NCBI GenBank assembly: GCA_900708905.1
Contig: CAADRB010000054.1
Span: forward strand, 530,592 to 594,591
DNA from: Hymenolepis diminuta
Lineage: Eukaryota > Platyhelminthes > Cestoda > Cyclophyllidea > Hymenolepididae
DNA length: 64,000 nt
Direction of reading: 5' to 3'
Shown here one piece after another: positions 26,738 through 40,990 of this stretch (positions within the stretch are counted from its first letter, which is position 1; each line of letters begins with the position of its first letter). Under the pieces are notes generated by a model. That model searched no databases. It was not told the origin of the DNA and worked only from the letters and a program-made list of their open reading frames with translations. Position numbers and translations under genes: made by a program.

Positions 26738-29700
26738 TCAACGGTACTCATTACCTCCTGAGCTGTCATATAGAGGACGCGAGAAATGAGGGAGTTGGGA
26801 ACCAGAGGCTACCCCTCTAGGGGCTGCCTCATTGTTTCCCATGAACTGGGAATATGTTGGAGTCCGATGTTGACCTGCAGACTGACCCTGCATCTGAATC
26901 ATTTGTGAGGGTGGGCCAGCAGTGGCTTTGGTTTGGGGATTGGGTTGTTGCTGCTGATTGGGTCGGCCAGGGTAAGGAGGGGGATCAGGGACAACCTGTG
27001 ATTGGTTGTACCTTTGCTGCTGTTGACGCCTGAGCCGCATTTGGGGGTCCATTGAGGAGGGAAAATCGGGGAGAGAGGTAGGAACAAATGGACCGCTATT
27101 GCCACTATGTGGAGGAAGCATTTCGGAGAAACCGTAGTTCGGATCACTACCACTACCTCGGAATCTAAATGACAAAAAATTATCTTATCAAACTATACAA
27201 TTCCAGCCACAATAGGAAACAAAGGCTAACAGATGAAACCTTTGAGCATTGTAGTAAATCGAATGGTCAGTCACTCACTTCCTGGTGTTTCGATCAGATA
27301 TCAGTATCTTTCAGGACAACGCTTTTATATGGAAGTAGAATGAGTTGAAAGGAACTATCACTGAACATCCACAGATGAGAAAAACTGAAAAAACGGACTA
27401 ACCATAGCCCGATACTAACTCTGGGTAGCTATTGAAATAGTGCTTCGACTACGGTTGACTCCAATTCAGTGGAAGGATAAGAGAGGGCTTTATCTCTAAG
27501 ATAATAACAATAATTATTTTAGTCCGTTGAAAGTGGATACATCCTCAAACCCACTAGGAGAAGCAATCACAGCACCATACTTGAGTAGAGGTAAGGTATT
27601 CTGTACCTGCTTTTACGAGAAATTACTCTTATCGTCCACAATTAATCAAGGTGATTAACCACCAACACCAATAGACGTGCTCCGATAGGCATTAATCTCG
27701 TGGCATCTGACTTTACAGATGTGCACGTTGAACACTGCGCCACTGGCGCACTGAAAGCCAATATTATTTTTATTCATTTTTCCTTTTAGACTACCCTTCA
27801 GGAGCAGAGTGCATCCATGTAATAGTGATGGGAGGCGAGTGTAGAAACCCACCAATAGAATATACATTATCTATTTCAAGACAAATAATGCACACTGAAA
27901 ACTGTTGTTCTTAAAAGTTCCTCAAATGCCTCTTTTATGGAGGATAAGAGAAACAAGGGAAGTAAAAGAAATATAGACCGTCAATAATCAATTCGTCAGC
28001 AAATCCTTCCTAATTGACAGGCAGTTTCCCCTTCTAAATAATCTCTTGAACCATCCCTAGAACTCCAAAAGTCCCAGGTTAACTTCCCACTTAATATTAT
28101 CTTGGTGTAACTTTTTGAAAGTTGGTCCCTTTTCTTCAAGGGACGCAATCCACAATACAACGAAGCCTAAATTTCTAAAACTACACAAGGCTTACATTCA
28201 TTCTACATCTTATTCATACATCGAGAGATTTGAACTTCGATACAAAGAATAAAATATTTATCAAAACTTTATGAATAATAGGTTACCACAGTTCACAGAT
28301 ACGAAATTAGAAAGATATTACATTAGTATTCATGTCCGTTTCATGGCGTAACATTTTTACTTTCGCTTATAGAAGGAAAATAACCAATTCACCAGTAAAA
28401 AAAGGCGGTTTGCAATAAAATAAACAAATAAACAAGACGAAAATGCACTTTAACATGGAAATTATTTAATAATTTGTTAACTTGAATTCCTAACTCGGAC
28501 TAATATAATCTCCAGAAATAGGTTTATACGTGAAGTTATCAAAGAAAAATTGAATTAATTATTGTGTATATTCTCTATAATTTCTAACTCCATTTAAGTG
28601 CTTTTCGGCCGTTTTCTTAGGTAGTTAGCATCAGAGTCCCCTAGTGAGAAACTCAAGATTTGCTACCACCTTCTAATAGCCAGAATTAACCAGTGTGATT
28701 GGCCAACCACACTACTGTGTGCACCGATGGACTTCTAGTACGTTAACTACTGCGCAATCATCGCACTTATTTCCTTTGAGCTTTAAATCAATAAATTGGA
28801 ATATCGTATCCAAACTGTTTTGCTCACACCTTAGTGGCTTGATTTATTCCTTCAAGAATTGGGAATTAATCCAAACAAACTTTTCGGCGCTATATCAGTA
28901 ACCATTAAATAATTAACTAAACGAAACTGAAATTCACACGAACAATATCCAAAAATCTTCAATAAGATGCCTTCAAACAGAGCAAAACGAGGAAACAATG
29001 ATATAAAATTTTCCCCTGAGATTCTGAAATGATCCCTGAAACGTGACCTTGACTTGAATTCGCTACTACCAGGATTTCCAATCTTGGCAATTGTCGACGT
29101 AATGTTAGCTTCGCAGCAATTCAGAAGAAATCAGCTGTTTACACGACCAGCACAAATATAAAGTGAGAGTGCGATAGGTGCGAAAGGATGGTAGGGGAAG
29201 AGTGAGAATAGAATACGACACACGTGACAGCTATTTTATGGTGATACGTGCGCCTGTTTAGTAGCATAACCATACATACTGCACACAACATACATATCTA
29301 CTTGTAAATATACACAAATATCAAAACAACAAAAACGAAACTTGCGACATAAATAAAATTAAGCCTAGTAAACAGAGAGAAGGCTAGTCAGGATCATGGA
29401 TTTAAGTACATAAGCCATGTCGGTACTATACAGGACTTCCCAAAAGACTGAATTGAATTCATTCTTGAGTTTCTTCGCCTTAAATTATCTTAAACGATGA
29501 TTATTTTTATTCCTTAAGTTGATTGATTATATGCCGGTAGCATATTAAAATATGTTAGCGAGTGTTAACAAACTACTCTTCGGCTACCAGAGGAGATAAA
29601 TGTACGGGAGATGGGTATGGTCTGCCTTTTACTTCCAACTGTCTAATCAGGTCTGAACACTATGGATTTAGACACTCAAGTAAGAAATAATCAAATGGAT

Positions 29701-32700
29701 TTTGAGCTCAAACGTTCTAGTTAGAAATCAAGGGACCAGGTTGAACTTTGAGTACATCAGATCTTATTACAGCCTAGTGACTTCAGAAACCCAACTATTT
29801 CCTAAACCATTTTTGTTTAATCGTCATTCGTTCAGTCCCAAATTGAATATTCTACTTTTTGAGCTTGGATGATTCCACATCCTTTAAAAATCCCCATTTT
29901 GGCTAGCACAATTAAAAGAAGTGACTTTAAGGACTAAGATTTCAAATTAGAAGATCCAAAAGTCAAGTCAGTATTTATATTTTAAGGAGTAGATCACATT
30001 GAAGGAATATTCAAGACATTTGTCCAAGAAATATCGATTCGCAGAATGGAACTCACTCTACCGACGTTCAAGAGATTTTTATTTTAGTAGGGCCACTAGC
30101 TCATATCACTAACCTACAGTAGTCGGTTACAAGGACAAAGACGGAAATTACCAAACTATCTACTCACATCACGATTGAAGTTGAATAAAACTCGAAATAC
30201 TAACTCAAATCTCACTTCCTAATTAAGTCGCGTTTTCATAACAAAAAGTGTACGATTTCTTAAAAAATGGCTCCCAAAGGTTTTAAGGTAGAGAAAAGGT
30301 AAAATAAAAACCGTCAGACTGAAGAGGAATCAACCGTTTACTGTTAATGGATGAGTTTTGAGCCCGTATAGTAAATATTCACGTCCTTACTTCTCAAGGC
30401 CATTATTTTTTCCATTATTCGTCTAATACATTCTACTTTACGGGCTAGTGTGGTTGGCCATGTCATTCACGAATTGTGCGCAGATGAGTGTAGAACCCAT
30501 GACTTTGACTTCGCAGACGAACAAACACACTGTTTGCCAGCTCTAAAGATTAATGCAGCAGCATATTCAACATTCATACAGTACCTATGGAGTACTTTTG
30601 CTTAGAAGCTCATTATTTCAGTGAAAAATGAGCAAAATTTATTGCGAGGATATTGCAATCAAATATATGTAACAATATAGAGATGGAAGGTAAAACGGAT
30701 GAAATCGTAATACGATCATCATGGCCGAGATAAAATATGAGCAGAGGCCGGCCACCTCAGATATCACTCAAAAAACTACGATGAATTTAAAAATGTGAAA
30801 AACACATCAATAACGGTTGCTTAGCCCCTCACTTTAGGTCCGACACGGTGGGGTCAACTGGGATTATGGCAATAGAGCACTTACTGTTCATCAACTTCTA
30901 AACGCCAAAATAGATATGAACATGATACGTCCACGCAGTTCAAGAGATATGGAATTGATTAAGACGAAAAGGGAACATACCTGGGATCGGTCTGTTGGGA
31001 TGGTTGCGATACCTGAGGTTGGGAGTAGTGTTCCTCGATGTTTGACATACCTCCTCCGCCTCCACCTCCTCCTGTTGCATAAGCTGCAGCCATTTGAGCT
31101 GCCTTTGCTTGAGCTGCCTGCTGTTGTGCTTTGGTTCTATTCTGTACAAATTCCGGCAAGTTCTGCCTCTGATTTGGCATCATTCTACCACCGCTACCAC
31201 CACTAGAAACAGGAGGAACCCTACCGCTACTCCATGCCTGTTGAGAGGAAGGATTGGTCGGTAGAGGACCATTTTCATAACTCCTCCGCATTGCACTCGC
31301 CACTTGACCTGAATTCACCCCCACCATGCCCGCTCCAGCAATACGTTTTCGTTTACCCTGCGGTGTAGTAACACTCACAGCCGCCGCAGATTCTACAGCT
31401 TGTGCTGCTGCCATTGCAGAAGACGTCTGTGTCTGTGGGGTATACATTTGAGTGAAAAGCTGCATCTCATCCTGTTGCAGTTGGGCGCGACTTCTCTTCC
31501 TCTTAGTTGATAGCTGTTGACTAGGCGCTTGCATTCGCATCTGCTGCTGCTGCTGTTGACGAGCATAGAGCATATCCTCCGGTTTTGGCATGCGACCGCC
31601 TGCTGCTGGTGGCTGTTGTTGATTCTGTTGGGCTTGCATTCTTCTCTGAGCCGACATTAGAGTTGGTCCACCGGCGTCTGGCCCACCGCCAGCATGACGT
31701 TTTCCAGGAGGTACCGGTCCAAGAGTAAACTGTTTCGACGCGGAATCGATTGAAGAAGATGAGGTAGAAGGAGACGGGGTCGCTGCAGTAGCAGTTTGAT
31801 TTGATGAAGACACAGGCGTCTCAACTTCTGGAAAAAGAGATGTGTGATAAAACTCATTCGATCGCCGATGACTAATTGGGTGTTCATGACTAAGGAGAAT
31901 ATTCGCCTGATCCTCGTATCTTGATGGAGCTGAGGGAACTTGAACTGCACCGCACATGGCTAAGAAAGCCGGTCGACGATTAACGTCATAAATCTCCCAG
32001 GGAGCAAACCGATCTCGACTCTTGAAGGCGTATCCACGTTTTCGGGTGAAGGCTTTGACCCCTCCACCACCTGACATGGGAGTCCCATTATTATTACCTC
32101 CAGGTCCTGAAGAAGATATCGACCCACTGCTTCCCTGGTTGTTGGAAACACGAGAAGCGCTCATACCGCTAGATTTTCCACTAGACTTAAAGGAGGCGAA
32201 TTTTGATGAACCTCCCGGCTTGCCTGTGCCTCCAATACTGTCTCCTCGATTTCCCGCACCTGCAGTACCTGCAAGAGGAGTTACCGCAACGAAAGGATAC
32301 CCAGTTCGGCCAATAAAAAGCAGCGGACGGATGAACTCAATACCTTCTGTGAAATGCCGCTCAGCAAGCTTTTTGCGAACCTTTTTGGCGAGATTTTGGT
32401 ACTGTTGGTTATCTGGACCGATCTGAGCCGCAAAATTGTGCGCTAGAGTATGGAGCATGTCAAGACAGGCGTAGAAGAGAGTTTGATTGGAATGCGGCTC
32501 CGTGACACCATATCCAATAAGTTGAGCTAGGATAAGGGCACCACCAATTAGTCTATCAGTACTGAGATTCGCAGAGGAAAGACAGATACCAAGCAGAGAC
32601 AGTCGAAGAGCCAGACATTCCTGCAGAATGTGCCTCGTTCGTAGATTCTCCGGCATTCTATCTCGTGTCTCTTTTACACCCGAAACAAAGTACTCCAATT

Positions 32701-35700
32701 GCTCATAGAGACGATCTAAGGGATCTACAGTCTCCATACAAACGTGTAGAATGGATGAGAAAACAGGATGTGCAAGAAGAATTGAGTGCTGCATTACTAT
32801 TCTTTCCTGATCTTCGTCATTCTTATGTCGCCAGAAGGACTTTATCCCCTTCAGAATCTACAAAGAAGAGAATATTACATAATGAACACCCACAAACAAG
32901 CAAACATTTGGAGACTTACATCACATGTTTTGGTCACAATGTGCGTTTTCAACTCATTCGGCAAATTGGCAACGAGTGAAGGCAGAAGCCAAGTGTTATC
33001 ACTTTCAGGTACCTCGATATCAGGCAAAGCTTCAGGTAGCTGTTCACCAAAACTAGAGGTAGATAACGCGGGTTTGAGATAAGTTAGTGCGTGCTCATTG
33101 AAACCATTCACAATTCGGGTGGCAACTTGGTCAAGTGCCTCCTTAGAAGAGGTCACAGAAATCTGCTTGCATAGCAAATTCAACTCCATTCGAGTGGAAT
33201 GCAGCGACCAGATATTAACTCCAGAGATAAGTTGAAGTATAGCATCAGCGATATTATCTGTACAAGCAGCTAAATCAAGCCACTTCACATCGTGTGGGTG
33301 GTAGATGATGTGGAGAAGGAAACGTGTCTGATTACTTGATATCATCTTGTCGATTAGGACATTTTCTTGCAATAAATGAGCCGATATTCGATAAAAGTGC
33401 TCTCTTACCCATGGTGTGACACAAATTTCCCGGAGAACAAGATGAGCAAAGTCTCGCAAAGGCATTTCTTTTACTTCAGCATCACTAGGTGGTTGACCGG
33501 AGGTAAGAAAAGCACAGGTACAAGGGTGAATATTACTCGCTAGACGATTCCTCCTTCGACAATTAAGCAAAATTCCACTTGATCCGCCTCGGCGGGATGA
33601 ATTTGGGCCCTTACGACGTTTACTTTTCGCAGGACCAAGATAAACCCTTCGCCGCTTACGTTTATTCTTGGTGGGACCATCAGCTAGATCATATCCATCG
33701 GCCATATCAAGTGAACTGTCCCCATGTCCGTCATCGGTTTCTCGTTCAGAATCCCGATCGTTATCGGAGGAGTTATCGTCAGAACCTGCGGCGCTACCAT
33801 CCTCGCCGGCATCTTCAATTAATTCCAGGGCCTTTCCCTTATTGCTGAGAATCATGAGCATCTTCAAGGTGTCGATGAATGGGGCATAATTAATCCGTCG
33901 AATGACACTGTAAAGTATCGCGGATTCAGGAACTCGAAGTGACGGTGAACAGGCTTCAAAAGTGGTGAGCTTTGTGATGTCTAGAGTGAAAAATCGATGC
34001 AACATGTGGCAGGCTATTCTCACGGTAGTCTCAGAAAGCGAATCAATTGGAGAGGCATTCTGGTCTAGACCTAGAGCCAGACATGGGTTGATGAGAGTAT
34101 CAAGGAGTTTGTCTGAGTCAATACAGTGACTTGCAAACAAGTTACCAACTAGGAGAGTGAGGTTATCCCAAGTCGTTAAATCATCTCCTAGACCAATACT
34201 GAGAAGATCGGAATTCGAGTTCTGAGAGAGACTTGGAGAAGTTAGAGAGGCACCACTTAAACTAAGTCCACCACCATGAGCAGCTGGATTAACAACTGCT
34301 GCGATTGCGGGAAGCCATTCCATGGCCAGTTCCGGGCATTGAGCAGAATAATCCAGGACAGATTCCACAAAGCTAGCACTACCTTCTTGATCACAAATCA
34401 TAAGATTCCTCAGCGCATTGCTAACCAACTGTTTGCATTTATCAGAGGCGATACGACATGAAGACAAGGAGAGCTGAAGTTGATTCTCAAGAGTAGGCCA
34501 AGTTAACCGATTAATATAGGCTGATGAGTGACAGAGATTCCTTAGATACTCAATAATACACCGTTTAATTTGTGCCTTCTCCATTGTCTTGTTGCGCAAT
34601 TGCTCAAGAAGACAATTAAAAATCCGCTGCTGTAGATTAGGCATGGTCATCAAAACAGCCTGATACGCTCGGAGAATTCCAATAGCACGGATCCAAACCT
34701 GAGAAAGGTAGGAAGTCATACATGGATAGGGGATGGATTGAGAGGAAATAAGGAGCGAGTCAATCGTATCCACCACTGTTTCAAGGAGACAAATAATGTT
34801 AAGGGAATTCTCTACTAGATCAAAGAATAAGAAGACACTTTTGAGAGCAGGGAAATAGATATGCTCCCGAGTAGGAGAGGATTCTGTGTCAACATTACTC
34901 GTAGTAGAACTTCCATTCAAAGAACCAAGATATGCAGGCATACTCTTGGATATGACACACTCCATATCATAGTAATTGAGCGAGCGGAACCGCGTTGAAA
35001 TACCATCCAGAAGTTCGTCTAATGAGCGAGATTCCTTCGAAGTACCTCCACGTTGACCTCCTCCACCTACTATTCCACCATTTGGGGTCGAACCCGGATC
35101 TCCACGATCCTTCTTTTTCCGTTTTCCCAATTCCCCATGAACCACATCGAGACGGTGAGCACTCTTAGTGAAGAGTTTGACAATAGCTCGAGAGATTTTA
35201 CGCGGAAGCTCACGAGCTCTTGAGTGAGCACGAGCACTACTTCCATAAAGGAGTTGAGCACGTTGATTCTGCTCATGAGCGTAGGAATCATCTTGAGGTA
35301 GGGGAAAGTTAATGAGAAATTGCAGATGGTGATTGAGATCACAGGAATTACGCTGAGGAAGTACTGCTGAGGCAGGATTGCCACCGAGATCAGAACGAAC
35401 AGAATCAGGATTGTCAACACTAATACGGTCATTGTCTTCAGAGATCTCTGATTGAACTGAGAAGTTATTATTCAAAGAGGATGCGGAGAGGAGAGTGTTA
35501 ACAGAGCAAGCTGGCACAGGAAGATTGTTTGCATTAGCAAGAGGATGAAATGAACTATCGAAGATGCCTCGAGCGATGCAAGTCCGTACAAAAGCATCAT
35601 GATTAAAGAGACCCCTATCAATGAGTTCAGCAAAGAGGCAGACGAGAGAACGAAATCCCGGCGGATCAGCATTGGGGCTAGGAGGAGCATGGACATCAAG

Positions 35701-37755
35701 GAATGTGAGAAGACAGGTTTGGAAAGTGAAATAAGGGAGTTTTGAGTGGAGATGGTCGAGAAGACAAGCAACAATAATAGATCGATGCAGACCTGTTCGA
35801 GTGGAAGAGACTGCCCATTTGCAGAGAAACGTGACGAGTGTAGTCAATGAACGCGGGGAATCAAGGAGCTCCTGAGGAAAGAACTTTCGAAAGAGACTGG
35901 CGATCATATCGACCTCCGGACACACATTGAAGTCTTGCGAGTCCAGCTCGTTTAAAACCCGAACAAACATTTCCGCCTGCAAAAAATTATAAGACTTTCA
36001 TTCACTAAACTTCACGCCATCCTAAGGCATCAAACTGTCTGTGACTCTCAACTGTACTTACTAGCCAATAAAACTACCAAGTTTAAGCGAAGTTGCCAAC
36101 TATGTGATTGGCGCACAAAAATAAATGTAATTTAACTCAAGAGCACTCAATAAATTATGTGATCACGGGATGCATAAAGCCGAGATTAGTAAAATCAATC
36201 ATGACGAAAAGGAAGAGAGATACCTAACATAAGATGAGATCAACATTCAAGTAAGACACCTAAGGTTAACTTTTTCCAGTTAAAGACTAAAAAAGAAAAC
36301 AGCGCGATGAGGTCGATTAGAGAAAGACTATCTTTAGAAAACCATACACTTACTGTAAATTACAAAAAATGAAATATTAAAGAAATAGACTAAATAAAGT
36401 ATCAAACTTGAAAAGCAAAAAAATAAAGAACTTGCATTTGTTTCATCTGTACATTCATTGGAAGTGATTGTTCGGGATGGAAAAAGACACCAACCAGCTT
36501 CAGCAAGTCTGCTGCGTTCTAGCAAAGCCGTCTCGGTTTCCAAGAGGCATCTTCTTAGATTAGTGGCTTCAGGACCGGGGATGATTGGGAGACAAGCCAG
36601 AGAACACGGGAGAAGGTCAAGGGGTGAACCAACAAGGTACCTAAAACCAGTCTCCAGGGTGATTCTATTCCATACAGCTGCTGAGGGACATTCTAAGGTA
36701 AGAGCGATTATCATACTCGATGTGGCGAGTAGGATAGGACGATGATGTGAACAAACAAAGAAATCTGCATAGTCCTCCGGCTTGCAGAATACAGGAGCTG
36801 AAGATCTATTCGACCTTAGAGTGCAAGATCGATACTGTTCAGTGAAAACAGAGCATGCCCAGTAGATTACACGTCGTGTTATCAGCTCACTTTCGGTAAA
36901 CCGTTGGCAAAAGCGTTGGAAGTAAGGGAGAACAAACTTGAGACTACGGAAGGGGTCGAATCTTCCTGGCTGAGGACGATCAGTTGAGCAAAGTGAAGTG
37001 TCTTGAGGAATGTATCGCAAGGCATGCTGATACATGTGCTCAAGTTTGGAAGCGAGTGATTTTAGAACGTCCCAATGTTCAATAAGATCATTGTCATAGA
37101 GGACAGTTAGGAGACCAAAAAGATAATCCCAATTCTTGCACATACTGTCATATTTGTTCATAAAAGAATTTGAGAGATCACCATCGAAAAGTTTGTCAAG
37201 CAACTGGAGAATTTCTTCAGTCCATTCCATTGTTGGATCGAGTTTTTGCTTCTTCTTTAGATTCTCCAGAGGTGCCGTAGTGTGGATTATAAGTTTGTTG
37301 ATAAGCCGCAATGCATGTGATAGTGGAAAACGATTAGTAACCAAATCATTCAAAATTCGATCTTTATTGGTATGAAATATAGTGCTTCTCCGATTGCAGT
37401 TGGCACCAGAAAGATCACTAAGCCATCCGGTTATCTGCTTCCAGATGGCATCATTTCCTGAGAGGCTTCTGACAGGAATGTGAGAATTATCCGGTTCGTA
37501 AGCAGGGGCCATTCGGTCCTTGACGACAAGCGTATTGCAAAACAAATCCCATGCTGTTTCCAAATCCGAAGGTGCAAAAAAAGATGTCCCCAATTTATAT
37601 TCATCATTGACGGGTCGATGATACTTGTAGCCATCTTTAACTAGCTGTTCCGTTAAGGCATCTTCTAGTTGATTTGGTTTTTGCGGATAAACATCAGGAG
37701 GCCCAGAGCTCCTCCCTTTAAGAGGACTTCTCTCGGACGATGGAAATTTACTCAT
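26738..37755 (-). CDS. MED12: Mediator of RNA polymerase II transcription subunit 12
   Basis: MED12 is the scaffold of the nuclear CDK8/cyclin C kinase module of Mediator. Four exons (37755-36436, 35976-32920, 32857-30981, 27164-26738) encode 2226 residues, near the human 2177. The N-terminus contains GPPDVYPQKPNQLEDALTEQ and VKDGY, the CDK8-activating segment; the Gly at the position of human Gly44 is kept. An LCEWAV-type domain follows (FLCKWAVSSTRTGLHRS, start of exon 2). An acidic stretch (about residues 1155-1190) precedes a basic nuclear-localisation-like cluster with KNKRKRRR. Exon 3 continues with KKVRKKLAERHF, then Gly/Ser/Gln-rich low complexity including polyQ. The last exon is Pro/Gln-rich, like the Q-rich MED12 tail. 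Intron 1 (35977-36435) is best read as GC-AG (GCAAGT donor, phase 0). Intron 2 is 62 bases and intron 3 is 3.8 kb. The start is the first in-frame Met before the conserved segment. Confidence 0.95.
27640..27755 (-). repeat. tRNA-derived SINE-like element, copy 2 (in MED12 intron 3)
   Basis: The minus strand shows AGTGGCGCAGTGTTCAACGTGC, in two overlapping parts that match a tRNA A box, then a B-box-like GATGCCACGAGATTAATGCC. It ends with GGTGGTTAATCACC. It has the same orientation as copies 1, 3 and 4 and the same orientation as MED12 transcription. Confidence 0.55.
28662..28766 (-). repeat. tRNA-derived SINE-like element, copy 3 (in MED12 intron 3)
   Basis: The minus strand reads GATTGCGCAGTAGTTAACGT at the A-box position and ends CTGGTTAATTCTGGCTATTA then GAAGGTGGTAGC. 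This is the same tail as copy 1 with a few changes. Confidence 0.55.
30445..30548 (-). repeat. Possible SINE-like element, copy 4 (in MED12 intron 3)
   Basis: On the minus strand GAGCTGGCAAACAGTGTG resembles an A box and ATGGGTTCTACACTC a B box at tRNA-like spacing. CCAACCACACTAGCCC follows. It is more decayed than copies 1-3 and lacks their clear tail. Confidence 0.35.
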
Positions 37756-38800
37756 TCAATTGGATGTAACACAGTGGATAAATACTTGGAGGCAAAATAC
37801 CATTTCCTCCTCAAATAAAAAGAGATATAAAATATAAATTAATCAAGTAACGCGCTTGGTAACATATACCAACACAAACAAAATGCATTCGTCTTATGGA
37901 TTTATACATTATAAGGTAGTAAAATACCTATATATTGACAATTTAAATATTAAAAAATTTGAATAAGTACTTCCTCTTCTTCTTTAGTTCAATATTATGG
38001 ACAGTAATGCGCAAATTAACTTCTATTGACTGTTGGTAAAATGTAGTGAATTACTGAAGGCTTAAAAATCGCATTTGTAATGAAATAAATTATATTTTAC
38101 TGTCTATTTTTTACCATTTTAATTTAATACCAAACATAGACAGTTCAATGGCAGTTAAAAAACATTACTGGACCAAGAATAAAAGAATACGATTTTAAGA
38201 AAATTCAACCATTTTAGCTAATCTGACGAACTGAAATAGATCTAAGCCATTATTTAAATCAAAAGTAGAACTTTTCTATAGTTCTGAACTAAATGGATGA
38301 TAGCGAATATTTACTTTAGGAGGAAAATAGGTAAAATAAAAATAAATTAAACACATTTTAGAGTTTATGGGTAAGATTCAATTGAGAAACATACTTGTTC
38401 TACTGCATTGTTCAATTATCCATTTTTTACAGATAAAATGGAAATATTGAGATTGTAGCAGAATGTTTATTATAATGTTTACATAAATGTATTTAGCTAC
38501 TTAAAAAAATAATAAAACATATGGAATACATCAAATATATGTTCATGTTCAATTTCGCACGTGTCAGAATGTTTTTATGCAGTAACTTCTAAAACATCTT
38601 GTTAAGTTTGCTGGAAGGACTTTCAAATGCGGATACTAATCGTACTGAACTGTGGTCATTTTGAATTGACACGACATATAATCATCTGATCAGTTTTCAT
38701 TCGCATAAAACTCACTCATCTGTTTAACAAAACTTAACCTTGATTTGGACTTTGCTTAAAAGTCAAATTGAATAAACATTACGTTGCTTCCGAATGAAAC
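37756..38800. other. Intergenic, MED12 promoter side
   Basis: Strongly AT-rich. It should contain the MED12 promoter and 5' UTR. No core element or gene could be assigned. Confidence 0.45.
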
Positions 38801-39022
38801 TGCCATATATAAGAAAATAATATTTTCCCAAAAACAATTCATTTCTCTATTTTAATTCCCGTTTCTCTTAACTCCCTTTTATTCGAACAAATTTATTTAC
38901 ATTACGGTTGTTAATGGCGTACAGTATAAATTGACCTATCGCTATGAAGACGTGCGTCTTATTTTCATTTGGAAAACGTGTAGTCGGCTACGGTATCTAA
39001 TAGAGAAGAGCGAATTCGTAAG
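38801..39022 (+). repeat. Gypsy LTR fragment (family A, copy 3)
   Basis: Starts TGCCATATATAAG then AAAATAATATTTTC, and continues through TTCGAACAAATTTATTTAC, TGGCGTACAGTATAAATTGA and CGGCTACGGTATCTAATAGA. All of these match 13672-13985 in order. The middle GGTTTGGGTCG section is missing, so it is internally deleted relative to the full LTR. Confidence 0.65.
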
Positions 39023-40990
39023 CTACACTCCTCACGCATTACATTCTCTGCTATATTGTCTGTGTTTTCGCGTCTGTACATGCAGGACCGCTACTGGAAC
39101 GATCATTAGTGTATAAACCGGATATCTAGGAAGTCGGTCATTTACAACGTAACCAAATCCATATAAAAAATTTATTTTTCTATATGAAGAAATTTCGATT
39201 GAGCAAGAGGTATTCTCTCTTTCCCTCCTGACGTTTGAGTATTTGCAGCTTTGTAATGTGGCATTTAAATGTTACAAAAATGGATTCTATCAGATGCTGA
39301 AGCGAATTACATAACTCTCAGTTTCAATGGCAGCTTTATATATCTATAAAAGATAAATGAGGCATTCGTTTTAAAATATCTTGATGAGGCATTTACATTC
39401 ACTAAATTTTTATTGAGATGACATAAAATAATAAAATCCATATATTGGTGGATTAAATTTTTGTGAACTGCTCTTTACGAGTTTCCATTTTCCAAATATA
39501 CCGTTCTTAAATTAGAAAAAATATTTCATTCTTTAATGTTTAAATTAGACTTCTTTGCTTTTCAAATGATATACCAAAGAAAATAAAATTTATTCGATGC
39601 AAGATCTAAAATTTCTTAATATTTATTTTTGCTCCTAATATTGCGTGACTATATTTTTCACTGACTATACGAGTGCTACAAGAGATTACTTTGTACAGTA
39701 TTATTTATCTAATATTATTGAGTAAGAAAGTATAAGAAAATAGTATATATAAGTTCCAGAAAAGTTGGATTAGTTTTCATGCTATTTTTATGTTGAGCGT
39801 TCAGTTATATCTTATGCATTTTTTCCCATCGCTAATTGTCGAGAAATGGGAAAACACAGATAAGTGTTTAGCATCGCTTTTAAGACATTTGCCACGACAT
39901 GCAAGACAGACTATTTTGAATAACAATGTAATAACTATGTGGATAAGTAATTATTAAGACTGGCTACAGTAAATGCTTCTCAATTAATTTATTTTATATA
40001 TATTACGTAGCAAAACAGATCGGCCAGAGTTACTAGTAATTAGATATCCAAAACGAATTTTCATAATGATGGAAAGACAAACAGGAATAATTTAAAATAA
40101 CTACTGATTGATACATATCAACATTTAATTTGCAGATGTACAATGTGCAAAAGTAGTAATTGTATTTCTTACAAAAACTTATTGCAATTATCGATCTCTA
40201 ATTTTCGTGTTCCATATTCATATAAACCCGCATTGGTCATGTTTTAAATTCATCTATGACACTATCTAATTGCAGATATTCAGAACTGTCAGCATAGATC
40301 ACGTTTTATACAGTTTATTAAAAGAAGAACAAGATTCTTTTTGTGTATACCTTGACTAGAAACATAATTAGTACTCCAAAGAAAATATTTCAACAGCTCA
40401 TTAATTTTGATACTTGAATATGATTTATAGGAAATAACTTTCGAGAATTTGATAGTATCTTCATAATCCAACCAAATTCAAAAGGAATTGGCGAATGCAT
40501 ACATAGAACTGCCTTTAAAAGCTGCCTGGATATTACCAAAGATATTGTACCATTTTAAAAACATGTAAAGGTGCGTCATCAAAAATTTCAATCGTTTAAT
40601 ATCATAAGTATTTTACAAATTTCTCAGGCATGCCGTTACATTATAATCAAGCAGACTTTATGTGATAGGCATATTGCAAATATCCTGTTATCTAATAACA
40701 AAAATACTAAGCTTTCTTGTTTCCATTAATAATATATTTTTATCTTATGTTAAAAGTAAAACTTTCAACGTGTAATTTATGTTGAATTAGAATAAACAAC
40801 AAAATAAAATAAATGTCAGATTGAATGCAAGCATTTCAACCGGTGATCATCAAACTATTGCTAATTGTGCTTTTGCAAACTTTATTCAAATAATATTTAA
40901 AACTTGCATATGAAATTATTTAATTCCATCGTACACAAGCACTGCATTGGGGGCAATATTGATATTTGACCTTCAGGTGGTTTTTGCTAG
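39023..40990. other. Intergenic, very AT-rich
   Basis: No recognisable feature until the splice-acceptor-like TTTTTGCTAG that directly abuts the start codon at 40991. Confidence 0.45.

Noticed and set aside
31657..35774. Several overlapping frames on both strands within the MED12 exons
   Set aside because: Shadow frames of the long MED12 coding exons.
36440..36510. A 44-base micro-intron near the end of MED12 exon 1 (GT...ACAG)
   Set aside because: No donor choice gives the needed phase, and one creates a stop. The GC-AG model keeps one uninterrupted frame.
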